From Batkoa obscura (taxonomy: Eukaryota > Entomophthoromycota > Entomophthoromycetes > Entomophthorales > Batkoaceae): a stretch of DNA of 64,000 bases. The DNA lies in contig JASVEC010000020.1 in NCBI GenBank assembly GCA_030770535.1, forward strand, positions 620,001 to 684,000, read 5' to 3'. Below are positions 21,479 through 32,484 of this stretch, piece by piece (position 1 is the first letter of the stretch; each line of letters begins with the position of its first letter). The notes under the pieces were generated by a model. It was not told the DNA's origin, did not search any database, and worked only from the letters and a program-made list of their open reading frames with translations. The translations under genes were made by a program, and so were the position numbers.

Positions 21479-23278
21479 TTAAAACTCATCAAACCCATCC
21501 ACAATCATTTTGGTAGTATCATCCAATGTAGATTTATCAATTATTAATTTAGAGTATTTATCGAATAAATAAGAATTGTTTTCAATATCAAATAAGCTAA
21601 TTTTATTACCATTTAGTTTAACTTTGAGTTTTGAATTCCTACACTTCTTTAAACAATCGAATAATTTCTTTATTCCATGAATAGTAATTTGATTGTTAGA
21701 AAGATCAATTAAATGTAATGAAGTATCAATTAAATAGTTTATCAAATATTCTATATCAATATCAGTAATTCGACTTGAAGGTATACAAATTTGCTTCAAA
21801 TTTTTGATATCTGAAAATAATTTAAAAAAAGATGCAGCAATTTCTTTAAATTTACAACCTTTAAAATCTAATTTTAATACATTTAATTTAGAATGTTGAA
21901 ATAAGCTAGATAATTGGCATAAACTAGAGGGATTAGCTAAATATAAGCCAAATAAATTTAATTCCTTTAAATTGTCAATTTGATTTAAATGACTTAATAA
22001 ATTAGAGATTAAATCTAACTCAATTTCAAATTGTGATAAATTAATAATTTCTAGTTTCTTGTGTTGTGATATACTTTTCAATAACTTACACATACTTTCA
22101 TTATCTTCATTTTCAATACCTACTTTATCTAAATTTAGTTCCATTAAAGTAACATTCTTGCTTAATCCAATACTTAATTTTACTAAAAATTCCTTAATAA
22201 TATAACTATTTGATAAACTTAATACTTTTAATTGACAATTAGGATGACTTAATAATTCTATTAAGATGTCTCCAATAGTATCATTTAATATAACATTCTC
22301 CAGATATAATTCGTTAAAATAGAAACTACCAATTAAATTCTTAAATAAAATGAAATAACAGTCATCTTTTAATTGACAATTGATTAATTTGATTGTTTTT
22401 AATTGAATCTTATTAAATAGTTGATTAATAATATTACTTGATTCATAGCTTAATGTTGTACTTAATAATATGAGCTCTTTAATATTGCTCTTCATATTGT
22501 TGCTAACATCCTTTTTATTAAAAATAACCTGTTTATTCACTAATAATAAAGCTTTAAAATAAGGAATCAACTCCTTTTTACTATAATTAAAGTTACAAAA
22601 ATAAAAACCTAAACTACTAATCTTGTCATTAAATATTAAATCAAACACACAATTTTCTTCTTTATGCTTTATCCGATGACTTAACTTTTCTAAATCTAAA
22701 TGATGATACTGAATTGTATTCAAACGAAATATTGGATCATTTAAATATTCATTCTTTTCATAAAAATCAACAAAATTTAACTTTATACTCTCAATACCTT
22801 TGATTATCAATTTAGTAAAATAAATTAATTCCATATCATCACAATTAAATTTAAGCTCCTTATTAATCGTCGTTTCTGTTAACCAAACTTTAAAAAATAA
22901 ATTGAAATAAATATTAAAAAAAGTTAATCGAAACTCCTTAAAACTAACTACAGCAGTGTTTTCTACATTCACTAATTTCAATAAATAACACAGCTCTTTT
23001 CGCCATAAATATTGTAAATAGTTATCCAAATTAGTTTTTCCTTTCCATTTATTGACTATAAATAACTCTATCAATTTATTTACACGTTGCTTTTCTTTGA
23101 TATTGAGGTTACTATTTGTGTTGATTTCTTTTAATTCAAAATAATGAATTAATTTTAATTGTGTTAATATGTCTTTAATGAGGCGATCATTTAACCGAAA
23201 TAGCAATTGGGTATTAAGCTTTATTAGCGAATAATTGGAGATTGTTTCTAATACTACTGACTTTAGACTTGGGATCAT
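21479..23278 (-). CDS. Leucine-rich-repeat protein
   Basis: Intronless, 599 residues. From about residue 240 onward it has repeated leucine-rich units with spacing like ribonuclease-inhibitor-type LRRs, for example LYLENVILNDTIGDILIELL, LKVLSLSNSYI, LMELNLDKVGIENED, LEIINLSQFEI, LKELNLFGLYLANPSSL, LNVLKLDFKGCKFKE and LHLIDLSNNQITIHGIKKLF. The N-terminal 200 residues (MIPSLKSVVLETI...) are helical and hydrophilic and could hide an F-box-like segment, but I cannot confirm one. No signal peptide or membrane segment. Such proteins usually act as binding scaffolds; the partner is unknown. It is divergent from the ubiquitin-ligase gene 266 bp away. Confidence 0.8.
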   Translation of the reverse strand: MIPSLKSVVLETISNYSLIKLNTQLLFRLNDRLIKDILTQLKLIHYFELKEINTNSNLNIKEKQRVNKLIELFIVNKWKGKTNLDNYLQYLWRKELCYLLKLVNVENTAVVSFKEFRLTFFNIYFNLFFKVWLTETTINKELKFNCDDMELIYFTKLIIKGIESIKLNFVDFYEKNEYLNDPIFRLNTIQYHHLDLEKLSHRIKHKEENCVFDLIFNDKISSLGFYFCNFNYSKKELIPYFKALLLVNKQVIFNKKDVSNNMKSNIKELILLSTTLSYESSNIINQLFNKIQLKTIKLINCQLKDDCYFILFKNLIGSFYFNELYLENVILNDTIGDILIELLSHPNCQLKVLSLSNSYIIKEFLVKLSIGLSKNVTLMELNLDKVGIENEDNESMCKLLKSISQHKKLEIINLSQFEIELDLISNLLSHLNQIDNLKELNLFGLYLANPSSLCQLSSLFQHSKLNVLKLDFKGCKFKEIAASFFKLFSDIKNLKQICIPSSRITDIDIEYLINYLIDTSLHLIDLSNNQITIHGIKKLFDCLKKCRNSKLKVKLNGNKISLFDIENNSYLFDKYSKLIIDKSTLDDTTKMIVDGFDEF

Positions 23279-23544
23279 TATTTTTGTATTACTTTTTAAT
23301 TGATTGCTATTATTTATACTCTTTTAATGATTAAAAAGAATAAAAAACAAAATAATCAAACAACCATTATTATATTATTTATTTTGCAACCTAATTTGTG
23401 CAAAAATTCATATTTAAATGCCACTTTATGAAGCATAAGTTTAAAAACGTGATGTAAAAAGATCTTAAAATTAAGGGGTCTAAAATTGATCAAAGCAGAT
23501 AACAGAAAATCAACACTTATTTTTGTTATAAATATAAAAAAAAA

Positions 23545-25892
23545 ATGCCATCTACCAATTTGTCTGTCTTTTGGTGTCATCAATGTTTAACCGAAATTAA
23601 TCCTATGTATATACCAGATCCAACCTGTCCACTTTGTCATGGTAGTTTTGTAGAAAAGGTAAGTTTTAGTTAAGCTTTATTGCCTCAATTTTTAAAATAT
23701 TAATAATCTCCAATTAAAGATAGAAGAAGGTGACGCCCCAATTGATTTTATGTTTGATAATTATAGTTCACAAAGAACGGATACTAATAATGAATTTTAT
23801 CAAAATCATCCTTTTCAATTAATCTTTGATACTGTCTTGAGTTATATACAAGAACCTACAAACCAAACAGTTAACGTCAATACAACTAATCAAAGCGATG
23901 ATTCTGTAATTATATTAAATGATTCAGATGATGGATTACCTCCTTTACCTGAACCATTGCCTGAGGATGAAAGAGAAGAGGCGTCACCATTTGTAGAAGG
24001 AGTAGATATTCAAAACACCAGTTCTAATGAATCAATTACTACTAATATGTTTAATACAATTAACAATTATATTTCTGGATTTGGTACTAGTAATGTTCGA
24101 TCTCAAACTGAAGCCAATCCAATATCTCAGCTTCATCCTAGAATGGATAATAACAATCGAAGAAATCAACAAGTTTATCAAAGATTAAATAGAAGCAGGC
24201 TATCCCCATTATACCCTGATCCAATCGATATATCAGAAGATAGAAACGATTTATTAAATTTATCCGATAATGATACTTCTTCCAATAATAGTAATAATTC
24301 GAATTTATTTCATCAAATGGAACAACAGTATTTAACGATTCGAGAAAATCGAACAAGGAGCCAAGGTGATATAAGTGATGATCAAAGTGATAATTCAGAT
24401 ATTCAAATTATTAGTGAAAGTAGGAGAAGAGAAGACTCGGATGTTCAGTTTGTAAGTGAAAGCAGAAATAATAGGAGTAGGAATAGAAATAGAAACAGGG
24501 ATAGAAGAAGGAGTTTTGAAGCTGAAATTGATGATGATTTAAATCGAGTTAGGGAGTTAGATTATACTCTTGATAGTGATAATAATGAAAGAAATCGTAA
24601 TAGAAATACAAGGTATTTTAATGATCCTATAGCTATCGGGGATGATGAGGATGAAGAAGAAGTATATATTCCTCATGAAAATGCATTCTATTATTCACCA
24701 GAAAGAAATTTAAGTCATAGGCAAATTAAATTTATATATTTAAAAACAATGGATTTAATTTTTAATAAATAGACGTAACCAACGTCGGTTATCTTCAAGA
24801 GCTTATTTTGCTTGGGATGCTAATCAAGATATTATTAGTCCAGAAAATGAAATTGAAAATGATCCTATTTTATCAAGTGGGGATAATAGGTAAATGAAGT
24901 TGCTTTATATTCATAATAATAGTAATATGAATGACAATTAATAATAAATATTAATAGTCCTATTCGAGAAAATTTTGGTTTAAATGAAAGTCGAACTCAT
25001 CGGTAAGTTTTCGTTTTAACGAAAACTAACTTAAAGGATTAACAGGTTTTAGATTAACCCGACAAAATGCTAATCTGGGTCAAATTTTGAGTAACAGGTA
25101 AAGAATGGATTTATTTAGATACAAATCAAGCAGAACTAAATTAACTTATAACCTAGTTTACCACGTCAAGATATTAATTTAGGTATAGAAGACGAAATTG
25201 ATAGGTAAAATAAAATAAAAAATAAAAAATAAAAGTTAATTAATCAATAATAATTTATAGCCCCACTCTTGAAGATGAAAGTCCAAGTTATAGCAGTATA
25301 TTTGAATTAATAAGGAGAGTAACTGGAATTGTTGGTAATCCACGGGATTATGTGAATGGTAATCAAGCTTTTGATAATGTTGTTTCTCAATTATTAGAAC
25401 AATCAAGAGGGTAAGTTATTAGATGTTTCAACTTATTTATTTCAATTCCAATTTACAAAATAATTCATATAGTACTAATTTACCACCCCCAGCCAGTTTA
25501 GATATAATTAAAAATTTACCGAAAATTCAGGTTTGTTCTAATAATGGTAAGTAAATATCTTCTAGTTAAATGTAATTTTTTTAAAATTTTGTTAGTTTTA
25601 ATATTAATCTTAATTTCAAATTAATCCTTTTTTTCTACATTTTAGCTTACCCTGATGAATGTGCAGTATGTAAAGATGAATATAAACAATATGATATGAT
25701 TACTACTTTACCTTGTTTACACATTTATCATTTTCCATGTATTGAATCTTGGTTATTAAGAAATGGTACTTGCCCTATTTGGTAAGTTAATTACAATTAA
25801 TATGAATTTTATAGTTATATTTATTTTAATAAACTTTTTTTTCTATTTTTAGTCGCTTTTCACTTCTAGAAAATCAAGTAAATTCACCATAA
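23545..25892 (+). CDS. RNF126/RNF115-like RING-H2 E3 ubiquitin ligase
   Basis: Rebuilt from ten exons: 23545-23658, 23720-24720, 24773-24889, 24958-25002, 25053-25097, 25157-25204, 25261-25410, 25473-25546, 25646-25781 and 25853-25892; 589 residues. The N-terminus holds the BCA2-type zinc finger (FWCHQC, C11/C14; CPLC, C28/C31). The C-terminus holds a RING-H2 with C537, C540, C555, H557, H560, C563, C574 and C577. The long middle is Asn/Ser/Arg/Asp-rich and disordered, with a possible SUMO-interaction-like acidic hydrophobic stretch (DSVIILNDSDD). In animals this architecture belongs to cytosolic E3 ligases in quality control and endosomal sorting. Intron 2 appears to start with GC (GCAAATTAAA...AATAG), and the last RING Cys codon is split by the final intron; both fit the frame. 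Several introns share phase 2. Confidence 0.85.
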
Positions 25893-27341
25893 ATAGTTAG
25901 TGAATAGTTAGTTTGAAGAATGAGTAATGAGTTATTTATTAGTTGCTTTGTTAGAAGTATGGATCTATATTAAGTATGATTGTTTTTAGTTATTGATATA
26001 AAGCTTTAGTTTATTTTATTGTAATGCTAACTTATTTTAGTTACAAATATTATCAGTTTTAATAATATCAATTTTTATAATATTATGAATTTTATTTTAT
26101 AATGATTGAAAAATGAATTTTTTAAAGGAGTTTGATTTTATTGTTTTTAAAGACCAAATATTTGACTTATTTATAGCTATCAAATGTTCATGTTTTTATT
26201 TTAGTTGCCTTGTATAAATCGGTTTGATTTTAATATATTAAATATATTTGTTTATAATACAATTATTTTTTAGAATATACTAAAATAAAAGTCTAAACCC
26301 AATATTCGAATGAATTATAAAATAAAACAGTTGAAAAATAAAATAGTTGAAATTTAATAAAACTCCTTTTTAATATTACTTTCATAAAACTAGATTTTGC
26401 TATAATAAGTATTTCTGTAATTTTATGATTTTTAAGCTAAGTCTAAAACTTACCAACTAGCTTTTAACTTAGTTTATTTAAATGAAATCTTTAATTTAAT
26501 ATAAACAAATTTTTTAACCACTTGAATACCATGAGTGAGCTCTGCTTGCCAAATTTTTGTTAATGAAAATTCAATTATGACGAACTTGTGCGGTTTAAAT
26601 TAATTAGCCCTTTGAATGTTGAGTTTCAAAAAGTACCAATCTAATTACCATAGAATAAATTAGACATCATGATCTACTTAAACACTAAAAATTTGAGAAG
26701 TCTGATACTCAAAGGATTAAACAAAATTTTGTTCAATAGTAAAAATATTTTGTTGGATTGTTTTTGTTCATTATTAAAAAATATCAATGATTAAAATTAA
26801 ACTAACTTAGCTAAGATCTTTATTATGATTAAGTACAATAAAACAACTAGAATTGTCTATTTTTTTGAAATATTATTAATAAGGAAATAACGTTAATAGT
26901 CAAAACGTTTAATTTCTATTTAGAATGAATTTAGAATTAGTTGACTTTTTCAAAACAAATCTAATGAATTTAATTAAACTTTATTTTTGCAACTAATTTT
27001 GTAACATAAACTTCATTTTCTATGAAATTCAAACTTTTAAGCAACTTCACAGGCTTATTTATTCTGTTAAACTCTGTAGGCGATAAATCTCGAAAATTTA
27101 ACCATAGTAATTATATAATGAATTCATAAATTTCCAAAAATTAACTAAAGTTAAAAACTCAAATCCAAGCGCAGTAATTAATTTGCTTGCTCTACTCCGG
27201 CTAAAACGCTTCGGCGATAATTTTGACTCAAAATAAAGACAACAATGAAATCGTTAATCATTCAACGATACTGATAACCCGACAAAGTTTTTTCTTTGAA
27301 TAGTATATAAAGCTAAAAAAATGATGACATAGATATCATTA
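25893..27341. other. AT-rich intergenic region
   Basis: No supported gene. It lies between the RING gene and the right inverted-repeat arm. The end (about 27170-27300) is the presumed promoter of the mitochondrial-protein gene. Confidence 0.5.
27304..27312 (+). promoter_or_regulatory. TATA box of mitochondrial-protein gene copy 2
   Basis: TATATAAAG 44 bp before the ATG at 27356, just outside the identical repeat. Confidence 0.45.
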
Positions 27342-29604
27342 AAAAAATTTCGACTATGCTAAGTAATACATTATTAGTAATCCCAGTTCAACAATCCACC
27401 CATTTAATTCAACATGGTATTGTTGGCATTGGTATGAGAGCCATGTGTAAGTGCTGTTTTAAAGTTCTTTTTTATCTTAATAACTTTATTAAATAGTGAT
27501 AAATGGACGTGCATTATCTACTTCAAGTGCTAAAAAACCAGTAAATTTTAAGGTTAATGATGAGTATTTAAAATCATTCAACAATCAACAAGTACGTGAT
27601 TATCATAATAGTAACCATCGTAAAGATTATGATTTTTCTTATTCAAAAGATCGAAATAGATGGTATGATCAACCAGAAGGAATGATGAATATGAGAGATA
27701 AGTGCCAAGAAATGAAAGAGTATAAGAACTATATGAATACAAAATATCGCTGTGGACCACCAAGTAAACTTAAAGTAGTTGGTAGTGTATTAGGTGGTAT
27801 TTTCGTCATCACTCATTTACCAAGCATATTCACATTAGTAGCAGGTGGTGCTCTAGGAGTAGCAGCTTATCGTTGGATGAGTTTTTCAAAAAGATATGGA
27901 GATAATCCAAGCTTTAGTTTTCAATATCCAGATACTACTTCTATTATAAAGAACGCATTTAAAGACCCAAGTTCATTTAGATACTTCATGAATGAATCAA
28001 ATGGAGTTCAATCTAAATCAAAAGATCAAGTACCAGATATGAAAAATATATCTTGGAGTGTCTTCCATCAAATGTTCCCCAATGTAGGTGATAGAGCTTT
28101 AAAAATGCAAAAAGAGGTTGAGAAATTACGTGAGACAGTCATTTCAAGGGTACAATTTGATATTGCTAATGAAGAAAGCGAATTCAATAAATATATTCGT
28201 CAAATAATTGCACAAAACAACAATGGGAATAGTAGTTTCTTTGATGCTAAATTATTGACCTTTGAACCTTATGCTGATGTCAAATTTCATTCTAACGATG
28301 GCTTAATTCATATTGAAATGGTAGCTAAATATCCAAGCAATAACTTTGGTTTACAAGAAAATCGATTTCTTTTTTATGCTGAAGGAAAATTAGTTAACAA
28401 TACTAATAACAATGAACCTAATTCAGTCCAAGATAAAGAACTCATTGTTACTAAACTTTCTGCAGTTTGTCTCAAAACTTGGAAAGCTATGCAATTTAAT
28501 TTATCTTAATTTACCTTTATATTCTTCATTCTATCTCACAACTTATTAAATGTCAATAATATTAGACTTTTAATTATAATCTACGTTTTTAACATGATTT
28601 TTATGTTTTCTATTTTTGATAAGTCAGTATTTTTGTTAAAGTGAAGTTAAATCTGCAATTTTATAAAATGGAACTTAATTAACGCCGTAGTTTCAAAATA
28701 CTTCCAATTTAAAAACACTATCTGCGAAATAGAACTAATGGTAATAATAATATATTTGGGAGTAAGGCATAAAAGAAAATTCAAGGGCTTGAATGTGATT
28801 TTAATTTATGTTTTTATTTAATTATTTTATAATGTGAAGATAATGATGAATGCCTCATTACTTTATTTTATTCTTTTGAGTCCAGACAAGGGTCTCGAAT
28901 TAATTACTTGTCTAAATAATAAAGTATAGTATTTATGATAACAATACTTGGAAAATTAACAAGCATTAGCCTTTTCAAAATGAGCATTATAATATGTTAC
29001 ATGAGATTTCGAATCAAGTAATTTATCAGAAACACTTAATGCACAAGCAGGATCTTCTAATACGGAACTATCACAGTAATTTGTAGATGGCCCATTGATA
29101 AAGAGCTCATTAGTATGATGGGCGTAGTTAAAAATAGATAATGGTGGTAATCTAGGTACGGGATCATTATAGTTCACAGATCTAGCAACAGTGATTGGTA
29201 AAGCATCAAACCATTCAGCAAATTGTACATTTCCAGTACGTGGTTGTCCATAAGTATATAGTTCTAACTTATCCCATGGTAAATTAAGTTTATCCTTAAT
29301 CTTTAACATAGCCAAAGAAGCCATAGCCCCACCTAATGAATGACCAATGACTTTAATTTTGTAGTTTGAGTATTGCTGGTTTTGTAACAAGGTCTTTAAT
29401 CCATTTAAAAAAGAACCTGAAATGGATTCCATAGCGCCTAAAAATCCATTGTGTACTCTAGCATCTTTACTATTAATACTACCAAATTTCCCTTGGATAA
29501 CAAGGATATTATTAGCCCAATTCATTAGATTTTCCGTACCACGAAAAGATAATATAATGGCTTGGTCATTATGATTTAAAGCTAAATAACCTTTTGTTCC
29601 TAAG
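27342..29604 (-). repeat. Inverted repeat, right arm (2.26 kb)
   Basis: Mate of 2113-4375, about 23 kb away. It holds the whole mitochondrial-protein gene, the 447 bp spacer and the catalytic part of the lipase at 28956. Confidence 0.92.
27356..28509 (+). CDS. Predicted mitochondrial membrane protein, copy 2
   Basis: Exons 27356-27446 and 27497-28509; the codon TTG is split by the intron (T|TG), giving 367 residues. Identical to the gene at 3208-4361 except Lys instead of Asn at VNFKVND. Presequence-like N-terminus and central hydrophobic segment as described there. No break is seen in either copy, so both may be active, but from different upstream regions. It converges with the lipase at 28956. 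Confidence 0.82.
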
Positions 29605-29993
29605 AAAAAATGACTAAATATTTTCACTAATTCGGTTCCTTGTACATTTTGGCATGCTTTACAGTCCCATCTTTTCAAATTATTATCATCACATAAGGCT
29701 GCTGAGGCATAATGAGCGTATCTTATAACAGTACTCATATCTGGTTTAAGTGTGTTATCTATTATTTGTTTGTTGTACCATTTATCACTTTTTATCGGTG
29801 CTGGACTTGTGGTGTTTTTTTGAATCAGAGTAGGTGGGCTAATTTGCTGTGTTGAAGAAGGGTTATTTGAATGTGATAAAGAAAAATGATTATTTTGTTG
29901 AACTAAAGTAGTTGAGTTACTTTGATCTGGTACAACATTAGGATGAATTGTATTGATCAAAAACAATGCTATTAAATAAGTAAAAGATTTCAT
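28956..29993 (-). CDS. Secreted class 3 lipase L3
   Basis: 345 residues from the ATG at 29993, chosen because MKSFTYLIALFL aligns with MNSFTYVIGLFL of L2; an in-frame ATG at 30002 would add three residues. Signal-peptide-like start, then a Ser/Gln/Asn/Pro-rich linker (SLSHSNNPSSTQQISP) longer than in L2. Triad Ser (GHSLGG), Asp (YNDPVPRLPP) and His (SHVTYYN) are present, with six Cys. From GTKGYLALNH to the C-terminus it is identical to L2, while the N-terminal third differs at many positions. It is divergent with L4, mirroring L2/L1. Confidence 0.92.
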   Translation of the reverse strand: MKSFTYLIALFLINTIHPNVVPDQSNSTTLVQQNNHFSLSHSNNPSSTQQISPPTLIQKNTTSPAPIKSDKWYNKQIIDNTLKPDMSTVIRYAHYASAALCDDNNLKRWDCKACQNVQGTELVKIFSHFFLGTKGYLALNHNDQAIILSFRGTENLMNWANNILVIQGKFGSINSKDARVHNGFLGAMESISGSFLNGLKTLLQNQQYSNYKIKVIGHSLGGAMASLAMLKIKDKLNLPWDKLELYTYGQPRTGNVQFAEWFDALPITVARSVNYNDPVPRLPPLSIFNYAHHTNELFINGPSTNYCDSSVLEDPACALSVSDKLLDSKSHVTYYNAHFEKANAC

Positions 29994-30049
29994 ATAAAGC
30001 ATTAAATGAATATTTAAATTTTCTTAATGAATTTACATTCTATGAAGCA

Positions 30050-30058
30050 CTTTATATA
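30050..30058 (-). promoter_or_regulatory. TATA box of lipase L3
   Basis: TATATAAAG on the minus strand, 57 bp before the ATG at 29993; matches the box before L2. Confidence 0.42.
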
Positions 30059-30250
30059 CAGCTATACTTATATGAAGTCTTTTAATTCTAAATATATGCA
30101 TATTTGTTCTTTTTTCTCCAAGTATTTGATATATAGCATACATTTTTGTGGGGCTTTTAAAATACTAAATCCACAAAAAATTTTAATTATTTTAAGGCAA
30201 ATTAACTAGCTAATTTACGCTGAAACAAATCAAAATAGTTATACAACTGT

Positions 30251-30414
30251 TAAATCTCAATTGTGCAGTAGCTAGCTGCCCATTCTAGAATAAAAAAAAA
30301 GAATGGAGATGTAAATCAACATAATCATAAGAATTATTACTTTTGTAGGTTGCCACTAGCTACTGTACAATTAAATTATAACAGCTTTAACCAAAAACAG
30401 ACAATTGAGATTTA
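30251..30414. mobile_element. Nested-palindrome MITE-like element (family C)
   Basis: About 164 bp with perfect 14 bp inverted ends, TAAATCTCAATTGT and ACAATTGAGATTTA. Inside is a second arm pair of about 20 bp with 17 matches (AATTGTGCAGTAGCTAG at 30259; its complement at 30353-30372), and inside that CATTCT/AGAATG. Only one copy seen. Located between divergent lipases L3 and L4. Confidence 0.55.
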
Positions 30415-31554
30415 TGCTAAAATTATGCTTTTTGATACCCCACTTGTTTTTTGTTTTTTTCGATACTCCTTGTTTCACTAATCTTATAATTTTTTCATTT
30501 AAGGGGTTATGTTATTCTGTAACATGTTAAAGCAGTAAATCTAACTTTAATAGCTGGAATTTTAATATTTATCTTTAAAGCTTAGTATCAAAAATAATTT
30601 ATAATTTGTATTTTGATTTCGTATTCAATTTATTGTAAATTTATAAATATTAAAGTTTGACTGTTTAAGAATTGTTTAATGAGACTCTATAAATAACTTA
30701 TCCAATATTAGGTGCCAGAAGCTAACTATTATACTAATCAAAAAGAAGGTTTCAAAGGCTTGTTTTCAATAAAAATATTTTTTACTCAATTTGTTATTTT
30801 AATTTTAATGTTTTATAATGCAACCCTTCATAGCATTTTGTGAAATTTATTTTTAATTTTAACCTATAACCATTTCAGATTTTAACCTTTTGAACCACTT
30901 TCGACTTTCTAAAATTCAACTTAAATATTTACTTGTAACAATCGTAGCTCAAGAATGTAATGCTTTTATCTATAAGATATAAATATTGAACGCCAAAATA
31001 ATTTGATATCCTCAAAGACGAAGCTTAAACATCTAAACAGATTTATAAATCCAATTGGCATGGAAAAAACTACTGCATAAACTAATTCAACATGCTAAGA
31101 AAATTCTAAAAAAGCTTCCTAAATTAAAAGATCAACTTTAAAATATACTTAAATAGATTGCATATTCATGTATCTATTTCCAATAGCCCCTGGGTTGATG
31201 ATTTTCATATACCTATAAGTGTACAAATGCTAAGTTCGATGTTGGGGAGAGAATAAAAAAATGATTTTAAAGAGGCCGTAAATATAATATAGCATAAAAT
31301 AATAAGAGAATAATTTGGGTTTTATCTTTATTTTGCTCGGATATTAAGTAACTAGATAACTTACTTTATTTATAATTAGTAACTGCCCCATAGAGCTTTA
31401 TATTATCTGGCTCCTCCCAAATCCTCAAACTTTATTATAAATAAGGATTCTGGGGAAGGAGAACACCTAGGATAACTATAGGTTATAAAAATATTCAAAA
31501 AGTGACTGTATATGATAAAAAAACATTAAAAAACAAATCTAATTATCAATTAAT
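30415..31554. other. Upstream region of lipase L4
   Basis: AT-rich, no gene recognised. It is the counterpart, by position, of 364-1750 in the mirrored block but little clear similarity remains apart from the part nearest L3. Confidence 0.45.
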
Positions 31555-32484
31555 ATGAAGCCTATCATTTATTCTTTGACACTATTTTTAATTAATATAG
31601 CTTCTCCTATTGCAGTCCCAATACAAAACAACACGAATCCGATAACAAGAGACACAAGATGGTACACTAAACAAATTACAGACAATACAATTGAGCCAAG
31701 TATAAGTAATGCTATGATATATGTTAACTATGCTGCTGCAGTATCATGTGATAATATTAGCTTAAAAACTTGGACTTGTAAATCATGTCAAAATGTACAA
31801 GGAACCGAATTAGTAACAACATTTAGCAATATTTTGTTAGGGACGAAAGGTTATTTAGCAGTAAACAATAATGATCAAGCCATTATATTGACTTTTCGCG
31901 GCTCCCAAAATTTAATGAATTGGATAAGCAATATAGAGGTTGCTCAAATACCCTTTAGTAGTGCAAGTGGTAGTGGTGCACGAGTGCATAGCGGCTTTTT
32001 AGGCGCTATGGAATCCATTTCAGGTTCTTTTTTAAATGGATTAAAGACCTTGTTACAAAACCAGCAATACTCAAACTACAAAATTAAAGTCATTGGTCAT
32101 TCATTAGGTGGGGCTATGGCTTCTTTGGCTATGTTAAAGATTAAGGATAAACTTAATTTACCATGGGATAAGTTAGAATTATATACTTATGGACAACCAC
32201 GTACTGGAAATGTACAATTTGCTGAATGGTTTGATGCTTTACCAATCACTGTTGCTAGATCTGTGAACTATAATGATCCCGTACCTAGACTGCCACCTCC
32301 ATCCGTGTTTAACTACGCCCATCATACTAATGAGCTGTTTATTAATGAATCATCGACAAACTATTGCAATCCTTCAGTACTAGAAGACCCTACTTGCGCA
32401 CTGAGTGTCCCTACCAAATTACTTGATGCTAATTCTCATTTAACTTATTATAATGTTCCACTTGCAGCATCTAATGCATGTTGA
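31555..32484 (+). CDS. Secreted class 3 lipase L4
   Basis: Intronless, 309 residues with a signal-peptide-like start (MKPIIYSLTLFLINIASPIAV). Oxyanion region LTFRGSQN; triad Ser183 (GHSLGG), Asp241 (YNDPVPRLPP) and His295 (SHLTYYN); six Cys. The N-terminal part is closest to L1, but from about 31997 to 32288 the DNA is almost the same as in L2 and L3 (one difference seen in roughly 290 bp), so the gene is a mosaic. It heads the plus-strand lipase array. Confidence 0.93.
   Translation: MKPIIYSLTLFLINIASPIAVPIQNNTNPITRDTRWYTKQITDNTIEPSISNAMIYVNYAAAVSCDNISLKTWTCKSCQNVQGTELVTTFSNILLGTKGYLAVNNNDQAIILTFRGSQNLMNWISNIEVAQIPFSSASGSGARVHSGFLGAMESISGSFLNGLKTLLQNQQYSNYKIKVIGHSLGGAMASLAMLKIKDKLNLPWDKLELYTYGQPRTGNVQFAEWFDALPITVARSVNYNDPVPRLPPPSVFNYAHHTNELFINESSTNYCNPSVLEDPTCALSVPTKLLDANSHLTYYNVPLAASNAC

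Noticed and set aside
2113-29604. Inverted repeat as a pure assembly artefact
   Set aside because: Flanks on both sides are distinct and carry diverged but homologous lipase N-termini, which a simple duplicated contig would not produce. It still needs long-read confirmation.
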